A DNA stretch of 64,000 nt, taken from assembly GCF_029589055.1 (NCBI RefSeq), contig NZ_JARQZP010000007.1, forward strand, positions 620,001 to 684,000, given 5' to 3'. The notes beneath the pieces are model-generated. The model did no database searches and had not been told where the DNA came from. It was given only the letters and a program-made list of their open reading frames with translations. Both the position numbers and the translations under genes were made by a program. Of this stretch, positions 58,141-64,000 are shown piece by piece; position 1 is the stretch's first letter, and every line of letters starts with the position of its first letter. Origin of the DNA: Vibrio hannami. GTDB taxonomy: Bacteria; Pseudomonadota; Gammaproteobacteria; Enterobacterales; Vibrionaceae.

Positions 58141-58945
58141 TCTGGCTGTAGCAGAACCGGTAAATGAACCCGAGTTTGATTCAATGCAGATGTTTACGGT
58201 TGGTGGCCTTCCCGATTTCAAACCGGGGATGAATCTGGCGCAGCACCTTATCAAAGCGCTAGAGGAGCAGGGAGAGAGCTTACAACAAGGGGATATCCTG
58301 GTGGTTGCTCACAAGGTGGTGTCCAAATGTGAAGGTGCGGTTGTCGATGTAAATGATGTGACAGCCAGTGAAGAAGCCATATCGCTCGCGAAAACCGTGA
58401 ACAAAGATCCGCGCAAGGTGCAGGTCATTATGGACCAATCTTCCCGCATCGTACGCAGCATGAAGCGGCCTGAGCAGGAAGAAGGCATTCTGATAGCAGA
58501 ACACAAGCTGGGCTTTATTTGCGCTAACGCTGCTGTCGATGAATCCAACACCGACCGCCCCGGCCAACTGATAACCCTTCCAAAAGATCCAGACAGTAGT
58601 GCCGTGACACTGTGCAAACAGCTGGAGACACATTTTAGCTGTCGTCTTGGAGTAGTTGTGAGCGATACCTTTGGCCGTCCATGGCGATTGGGCCAAACCA
58701 ATGTTGCCATTGGGCTGGCACGTGTGCCTGCTATTCAACAAATGTATGGAGAGGGTGATGCGTGGGGTAGAGAGCTGAAAGTTACAGCCCCTGCGTTTGC
58801 CGATGAGTTGGCCGCAGCATCCGGGCTATTAATGGGTAAAAGTGGTAAATGCCCGGCAATTATTTTTCGTGGGTTGAACTGGCAAGCTAGCACCAGCTCA
58901 GCAAAGCAGATTTTAAGACCAATCAGGGAGGATCTATTCCGATGA
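58133..58945 (+). CDS. cofE: Coenzyme F420-0:L-glutamate ligase CofE
   Basis: A 270-residue GTP-dependent ligase that adds glutamate residues to F420-0. Seen are [20 protein letters not shown] near residue 60, then the [20 protein letters not shown] and [13 protein letters not shown] segments, and the family motif [21 protein letters not shown] near residue 185. The C-terminal flavin-type reductase domain of actinobacterial FbiB is absent, so reduction of dehydro-F420-0, if needed, is done elsewhere. I use the ATG at 58133 with AAGGAG-like sequence upstream. The longer open frame would overlap most of the cofC end. It overlaps the next gene by four bases. Confidence 0.93.
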   Translation: MNNLAVAEPVNEPEFDSMQMFTVGGLPDFKPGMNLAQHLIKALEEQGESLQQGDILVVAHKVVSKCEGAVVDVNDVTASEEAISLAKTVNKDPRKVQVIMDQSSRIVRSMKRPEQEEGILIAEHKLGFICANAAVDESNTDRPGQLITLPKDPDSSAVTLCKQLETHFSCRLGVVVSDTFGRPWRLGQTNVAIGLARVPAIQQMYGEGDAWGRELKVTAPAFADELAAASGLLMGKSGKCPAIIFRGLNWQASTSSAKQILRPIREDLFR

Positions 58946-59622
58946 GTGGAAATAACAAAATAGCAATTCTGGGAGGAACAGGCCCCCAGGGTAAGGGGCT
59001 GGCATTAAGATTTGCCATGGCTGGAGTGCCAGTAGTGATTGGCTCTCGCGACGGTGGCCGAGCAGCGGATAGCGCGGATGAAATGAACGCGACTCTACCT
59101 GAAGGCTGTGCAACTATCGAGGGTATGGACAACCTGGCTGCAACTCAGGCAGCGGATGACATGGTGATTCTGTCGGTTCCTTATTCGGCACACAACGCTA
59201 CTTTGGAAGAACTTAAAGATGCTCTAATCGGTAAGGTTCTGATTGATATCGTTGTCCCCCTGGCACCTAAGAACCCTAAAGCGGTTGCGATGCCACCAGA
59301 AGGGTCAGCGACTGAAGCAGCTCAGGCACTCCTAGGAGACAATATCCCGGTAGTTGGTGCACTGCACAATGTATCCGCCGTCACGCTGAACAACACCGAA
59401 CAACCAATCAACTGCGATGTTCTGGTTTGTGGAAACCAACTGGAAGCGAAAAAGGCGGTAATGTCTCTAGTAGAAAAACTAGGCGTGAATACTTACAACG
59501 CAGGGCTTGCGGAAAGCGCACGCTGCATTGAAGCATTAACCCCAATCCTAATCCGCCTGAACATCTCTAAAGAAGTACCGTTTAGTCACGCAGGCGTCAC
59601 TATTGCACCACCTATTCACTAA
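58942..59622 (+). CDS. fno: F420-dependent NADP oxidoreductase (Fno)
   Basis: A 226-residue Rossmann enzyme that exchanges hydride between NADP(H) and F420. The N-terminal motif [20 protein letters not shown] matches the Fno GGTGxQGxGLA pattern. [19 protein letters not shown] follows, with the Ser-Arg pair that binds the 2'-phosphate of [14 protein letters not shown] near residue 132 and the C-terminal [14 protein letters not shown] fit the F420-binding part. In this operon it would make F420H2 from NADPH for the next gene product. Short overlap with cofE shows co-translation. Confidence 0.93.
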   Translation: MSGNNKIAILGGTGPQGKGLALRFAMAGVPVVIGSRDGGRAADSADEMNATLPEGCATIEGMDNLAATQAADDMVILSVPYSAHNATLEELKDALIGKVLIDIVVPLAPKNPKAVAMPPEGSATEAAQALLGDNIPVVGALHNVSAVTLNNTEQPINCDVLVCGNQLEAKKAVMSLVEKLGVNTYNAGLAESARCIEALTPILIRLNISKEVPFSHAGVTIAPPIH

Positions 59623-59650
59623 TTTATTACATTCTAAAAGGAAGCAAGAC

Positions 59651-60658
59651 ATGGAATTTGGAATTACTTTTAAAGGGTTTGTCAGCCCAAACCGCGCGAG
59701 AAATTTGGTTCGTCAGGCAGAAGAAGCTGGCTTTACATACTGCTGGTTTTACGACTCGCATATCTTATGGCGCGAATCTTTCGTCGCAATGGCTATGTGT
59801 ATGGAACATACGAAGAATATGCGTTTCGGACCGTGTGTTACCAATCCGAATATTCGAGATTGGTCGCTGGCAGCAAGCCTATACGGCAGCCTGGCTCTAC
59901 AAAGTGAAGGACGCTTTGATATTGGCCTTGGACGTGGTGACTCGTCGATGCGTGTGATGGGCAAAAAACCAGCGCCGCTTGCTCGCGTGGCTGAATTTAC
60001 TCACAAGGTTAAGGCGATGGTAAAAGGGGATGAGCCGGTAACTTATGAAGAGTGTGCTTCGGAAGTTCAGTTCCCTTGGGCGGTAGGTTATGACTTACCT
60101 GTCTGGATTGCCGCGTATGGGCCAAAAGCTCTGGCAACAGCAGGTGAACACGGTGATGGTCTGATCTTACAGATTGCTGAGCCAAGCTTGGTGAAATGGT
60201 TTGCTGATCAGGCATTAGAAGCCGGCGAAAAAGCAGGTAAAGACATGAGCAACTTTAAAGTTCAGGCTGCCGCACCCGCGTATTTCGGTGACAAACAAGA
60301 GTGTTTGGACAAAACTCGCTGGTTCCCTGCAATGGTCGGTAACCACGTAGCCGATATCGTCGAAAAGTACGGCTCAGACTCTGGTTTAGTACCAACCAGC
60401 CTTACTGACTATATCGAGAAACGTAAAGGTTACGACTACTCTAAACACGGACAAAGCGATAACCCGTATCTGGAGTTTATCTCTGACGATATTATAGAAA
60501 GCTTCTCGGTACTAGGTAGTCCTGATGATCATATTTCAAAGATCAAACAGCTAGAAGAAGCCGGGGTGACTCAGTTCAACATCTATCTGGATAACGGTGA
60601 TGAAGAGAACATCATCGCTAAATATGGTGAGCATATTATTCCAGAATTTAATAAATAG
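59651..60658 (+). CDS. LLM-class F420-dependent oxidoreductase, candidate pyrimidine reductase
   Basis: A 335-residue luciferase-like TIM-barrel enzyme. Seen are EFGITFKGFVSPNRARNLVR at the start, YCWFYDSHILWRESFVAMA near residue 36, GPCVTNPNIRDW near residue 63, and DIGLGRGDSSMRVMGKKPA near residue 95. IAAYGPKALATAGEHGDG near residue 150 is the family phosphate-side region. It resembles the group of putative F420 enzymes I recall as named after Colwellia protein CPS_4043 (unchecked). Last gene of the cof operon, so its cofactor is very probably F420H2 made by Fno. The ATG at 59651 with AAAGGA upstream is chosen over the longer frame. Substrate unproven; uracil/thymine or a hydantoin is my hypothesis. 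Confidence 0.85.
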   Translation: MEFGITFKGFVSPNRARNLVRQAEEAGFTYCWFYDSHILWRESFVAMAMCMEHTKNMRFGPCVTNPNIRDWSLAASLYGSLALQSEGRFDIGLGRGDSSMRVMGKKPAPLARVAEFTHKVKAMVKGDEPVTYEECASEVQFPWAVGYDLPVWIAAYGPKALATAGEHGDGLILQIAEPSLVKWFADQALEAGEKAGKDMSNFKVQAAAPAYFGDKQECLDKTRWFPAMVGNHVADIVEKYGSDSGLVPTSLTDYIEKRKGYDYSKHGQSDNPYLEFISDDIIESFSVLGSPDDHISKIKQLEEAGVTQFNIYLDNGDEENIIAKYGEHIIPEFNK

Positions 60659-60740
60659 ATTCTCCGGTTAAAAAACCTACAGACATACAACGGCAGCTCT
60701 TCAGAGTTGTCGTTGAGTTTATTTACAGAGTCCGCTATTA

Positions 60741-60789
60741 CCACTAATACCGTCATCCCACTAATACCGTCATCCCTGCGCAGGCAGGG
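60741..60789. repeat. 17-bp tandem duplication followed by a short hairpin
   Basis: CCACTAATACCGTCATC occurs twice in direct tandem (60741-60757 and 60758-60774). It runs into CCCTGC-GCAG-GCAGGG (60774-60789). The hairpin part resembles common CGTCAT-CCC-type intergenic palindromes. It sits about 80 bases after the LLM gene stop and may also end the cof operon transcript. Confidence 0.5.
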
Positions 60790-60990
60790 AACTCATATGT
60801 TGCACGATTTGTGTGCAATTCATTCTTTCTAATAGGGCTTAAAAAAGGGCTTAAAACATCCACTTGGCAGGAATTAAGGAGGTGTTGGGTTGTAACCTAT
60901 TGATTATTAGTTTGATTATAACAGAGCATAATCCGGCACGTTTTTGGCATTGCTGAGAGATTGATAAATAAACGATATAGGTGTGCTGAG

Positions 60991-61797
60991 ATGGCTTATC
61001 AAAATTCACATGCTAACTTCTCTACAATGCAGCCAAAACCTACGGAACTGGTTACATTGTCGACTAACATTGATGACCATGCACACGATTATCTACAGGT
61101 AGTTATCGGTCTTCAGGGTACTGTTGAATTTGATATCAATGGTAAAGGAAACTACATGGCTCCGGGGCAAGGGTGTATTATCACAGAGTCAGCAGAGCAT
61201 GCCTTTGGTGGAGTGAATTCTCCCTCCGACATTTTTGTTCTCAATTTTTATGCCGATACTGAAATTAATCAGCTGAACCTATCTCGATTGAACGAAATGG
61301 CTCAGAAGGACTACTACTTTCAACTGGACGACCAGCTAAGGCAGTTAATTAACTTACTGGCAGTGGAGATAGAGTCAAATCCAGATAATCTGCTACTCAG
61401 CCAGAGTTGTAATCACACCATCATTGCGCTGTTAAATCAGCATATAAGAATATTTCAGTCAGACAGTCGTTCGTATCGTCTGGATATGGAAGCGATTAAC
61501 CGTTATATAGAAAAGCATATAGACAGAAAAATTAGCGTAGCTCAGTTAGCCGGGTGCGTATTTTTGAGCGAAAGTCAGTTCCATCATTTATTCAAAGAGA
61601 GTGTGGGGGTGACCCCTCACCAGTATGTTTTGTCTAAGCGGGTCGAATACGCAAAAAAATTAATGGAGCATGGGGGCTACTCGCTTAGCCATGTTGCACA
61701 TATGTCGGGTTTTGCAGGGCACAGTACCTTTACTCATGCTTTTAGTAAGTTAGTTGGCATTTCTCCTTCTAAGTACCGAAAAAATTATTTCTCATAA
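60991..61797 (+). CDS. putR: AraC-family regulator, PutR-like
   Basis: A 268-residue regulator with an N-terminal cupin-like sensor (VIGLQGTVEFDINGKGNYMA near residue 35) and a C-terminal double helix-turn-helix. The DNA-binding part has DRKISVAQLAGCVFLSESQF followed by HHLFKESVGVTPHQYVLSKR and ends HAFSKLVGISPSKYRKN. In vibrios an AraC-type activator called PutR controls proline utilisation. The position directly before putA on the same strand fits that role. An ATG at 60991 is used, since the upstream extension requires TTG. No strong ribosome site decides the start. Confidence 0.75.
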   Translation: MAYQNSHANFSTMQPKPTELVTLSTNIDDHAHDYLQVVIGLQGTVEFDINGKGNYMAPGQGCIITESAEHAFGGVNSPSDIFVLNFYADTEINQLNLSRLNEMAQKDYYFQLDDQLRQLINLLAVEIESNPDNLLLSQSCNHTIIALLNQHIRIFQSDSRSYRLDMEAINRYIEKHIDRKISVAQLAGCVFLSESQFHHLFKESVGVTPHQYVLSKRVEYAKKLMEHGGYSLSHVAHMSGFAGHSTFTHAFSKLVGISPSKYRKNYFS

Positions 61798-61978
61798 CTG
61801 AGGATCCCCCCTTCACTCTCCCTGTCATTTCCCCAGAATTTGGCAAGTACTCAAGAGTTTTTGGCAAGTTTTTATCTTATTTGTAAATACACTGGTTACT
61901 ACAGATACCCTTATGGAATAAGGGCTGACAAGATGTTCGCGCATGCAGAGCACCTATGATCAAGGATGAAGTAACCTT

Positions 61979-64000
61979 ATGCTAAAAACAATGGAACCGT
62001 TGGGCTCGAATCTTTCGGCTATGCCCCTAAAAGAACTTGAAGCATTGATTTCGTCTCTCTATATGGTTGATGAAACAAAAGTATTGAAATCACTGCTGCC
62101 ACTAGCCACACCGTCAGAGGCAGAAAAATCTGAAATTGAAAATCAGGCCAACGAGCTCATTCTCGCAATAAGATCAGACAAAAAATCGATTCAGATGATT
62201 GATGCACTGTTACTGGAATACAGTCTAGATACGCAGGAAGGCATTCAACTAATGTGTCTTGCTGAAGCGCTAATGCGCATTCCAGATAAGGCAACTGCTG
62301 ATGCACTGATCCGGGATAAGTTAACCGTCGCCGATTGGAAATCTCATCTAAAGGGTAAAAACTCTGTATTTGTAAACGCATCGACGTGGGGGTTGATATT
62401 AACTGGCAAGGTCTGTGCGTTGGAAGGTGAACAAGGATCCTCCCCAGGTAAGGCGTTATCAAAGCTGGTTAACAAACTCTCTGAACCTATTATACGTCAG
62501 GCAATGAATCAGGCAATGGCGATACTAGGACGTCAGTTTGTGCTAGGGCGTAGCATCCGTGAAGCGCAAAAAAATGGACGTTATCAGAAGGAAAAAGGGT
62601 TTGATTTCTCTTTTGACATGCTAGGGGAGGCCGCGCTTACAGCACAGGATGCTAAGAAATATTTCAACGATTATATATCGGCGATTGAGAATATAGGTTC
62701 TCAGGGAACAGGAAGTGCAGAAAATCTTCCTTCCATCTCCATGAAGCTCTCAGCTCTACATCCGCGCTATGAAGTGGCGAATGAAGAGAGGGTGATGGAG
62801 GAGCTATTTAGTACGTTAATGATTTTGGCTAAACGTGCTAGAGAGCTCAATGTGCCACTTACTATTGATGCCGAGGAAATGGATCGTCTGGAATTGTCAT
62901 TGCGTCTGTTTGAAAAGCTGTATCGCCAACCAGAAATTAAAGGCTGGGGTCAGTTCGGAATTGTGGTTCAGACGTATGCGAAACGAGCACTGCCAGTTTT
63001 AGCCTGGTTGAATCAATTGGCAGAAGAACAAGGAGATATGATCCCTGTACGTCTGGTGAAGGGGGCGTATTGGGATACTGAAATCAAGCTGGCTCAGCAA
63101 AAGGGCTACGATAACTATTCTGTGTTCACCCGCAAGGAGGGGACGGATGTTTCTTACCTGGCCTGTGCAAGGTATGTGTTGAGCGCCGAGGTAAACCGTA
63201 ATCTTTATCCTCAGTTTGCCAGCCACAATGCCCACACCGTTACTGCTATCGCTGTAATGGGTAAAAAAGCCAATATGAGTTCCAGCGTTTACATGGTATG
63301 GGTGAAGCACTCTACAATCATGTAATGGAAAAATATGGTTCTAACGTACGTATCTATGCGCCGGTTGGAAGCCACAAAGATTTACTGCCATACCTGGTTC
63401 GCAGGCTGTTGGAAAATGGTGCAAACAGTTCTTTTGTACATAGATTAGTGGATGTGCATTTCCTCCGGAACTGCTGACAAAACACCCCGTTGATCAACTA
63501 CTTAATGTACCGACGTTTGATAACAAATCGATACCACTACCACCGGCTATTTTCCAGGAGCGCAAAAATGCGGTTGGAATTAACGTAGATATAGATAGTG
63601 AAAGAGAGCCCTTTGAGGCAGACATCGCGGTTTACATGGCGGAGAGTTGGACAGCTGGCCCGATAATCGGTGGAAAGCACTTATATGACTCGCTTATTGA
63701 TTCCGGGTGCAACCCGCAAACAGTCACCGCTCCATACGACAGAAGTATTGAGGTCGGAAAAGTAGTACACGCTCAGAAAGAGCATGTCGAACTGGCGATG
63801 CAGTCTGCAAGTCAGGCTTCTAAACTCTGGCGTGACAAGGAAGAAGAAGAGCGAGCTCTATGTCTAAACAACTTGGCTGATTTGTTGGAGTTAAACCTGG
63901 AAGAACTGGTGGCTATTTGTCATAAGGAAGCAGGAAAAACCATCCACGACGCGATAGACGAAGTGCGCGAAGCGGTCGATTTCTGTCGCTACTATGCCAG
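61979..64000 (+). pseudogene. putA: Bifunctional proline dehydrogenase/P5C dehydrogenase PutA, two frameshifts, runs off the window
   Basis: The first 430 residues match PutA. There is an N-terminal dimerisation region but no ribbon-helix-helix DNA-binding domain, then the proline dehydrogenase barrel (SIMKLSALHPRYEVANEERV-type segment, VQTYAKRALPVLAWLNQL, VRLVKGAYWDTEIKLAQQKG). The frame breaks near 63274-63278 (one base missing); the next frame continues FQRLHGMGEALYNHVMEKYG and APVGSHKDLLPYLVRRLLEN. A second break near 63454 loses another base and the reading resumes AFPPELLTKHPVDQLLNVPT to the window end, into the aldehyde dehydrogenase part. So the gene is complete apart from two single bases, probably sequencing errors. 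It oxidises proline to glutamate at the membrane. Confidence 0.82.

Noticed and set aside
59651..60658. The LLM gene as rutA of the Rut pathway
   Set aside because: No rutB to rutG genes are present; the gene is in a cof operon after fno, and dihydropyrimidinase points to the reductive route.
60741..60789. Repeat near 60.75 kb as a CRISPR fragment
   Set aside because: Two copies in direct contact without spacers, and no cas gene.

Overview
The window looks like chromosomal DNA of a Vibrionaceae-type marine gammaproteobacterium. Support comes from the proteins and neighbourhoods: cpoB followed by nadA, divergent ppsA and ppsR, alaE, lutABC, a TRAP transporter beside a DctBD-like pair, many small GNAT genes, and an AraC regulator next to putA. 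The genus is an inference from protein similarity and context; no rRNA or tRNA gene was recognised.

Layout. 0-12.3 kb is mostly housekeeping: the cpoB tail, nadA, a UPF0149 protein, the alanine exporter AlaE, a secreted nuclease, a polyferredoxin-like membrane protein, UspA, PEP synthase with its regulator, an AraC regulator and small conserved proteins. 12.3-17.0 kb is a DAACS-type symporter with its own NtrC-type two-component system and a clear sigma-54 promoter. 17.1-26.0 kb holds a CPBP protease, a TRAP transporter with a divergent DctB/DctD-like pair (another sigma-54 promoter and a perfect 20-bp inverted repeat), and a diguanylate cyclase. 26-32.3 kb has PhzF, GNATs, lutABC and a LysR gene. 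32.4-44.6 kb is accessory: three exported proteins (YARHG, CFI-box-like, Sel1), palindromic intergenic elements, a methyltransferase-HNH fusion, a block of GNAT, nucleotidyltransferase and methyltransferase genes, a chemoreceptor and an aminotransferase.

The most interesting part is 44.7-60.7 kb. It contains the lower reductive pyrimidine (or hydantoin) pathway: dihydropyrimidinase, an NCS1 permease, an N-carbamoyl-beta-alanine amidohydrolase, an omega-amino-acid aminotransferase and a CoA-acylating semialdehyde dehydrogenase. Next come a LysR and a RutR-like TetR regulator. Then follows a complete coenzyme F420 operon, cofG-cofH-cofD-cofC-cofE, ending in an F420:NADP oxidoreductase and a luciferase-like F420-type oxidoreductase. 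Palindromes of the form TTTACCA-NN-TGGTAAA, close to the E. coli RutR consensus, lie upstream of both the hydrolase operon and cofG. No flavin/iron-sulfur dihydropyrimidine dehydrogenase is present. I propose that the operon makes F420 so that the luciferase-like enzyme can reduce uracil/thymine (or a related ring) with F420H2 regenerated by the NADP oxidoreductase, supplying the first step of the pathway. This is a hypothesis from context. The window ends inside putA, preceded by a PutR-like AraC regulator.

Sequence quality. At least seven genes carry one-base frameshifts, several in homopolymers (UPF0149, an NtrC-type regulator, the DctB-like kinase, a GNAT, a LysR, the YARHG protein, and putA twice). 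Protein similarity resumes in another frame straight after each break, so base-calling errors are more likely than real gene decay.
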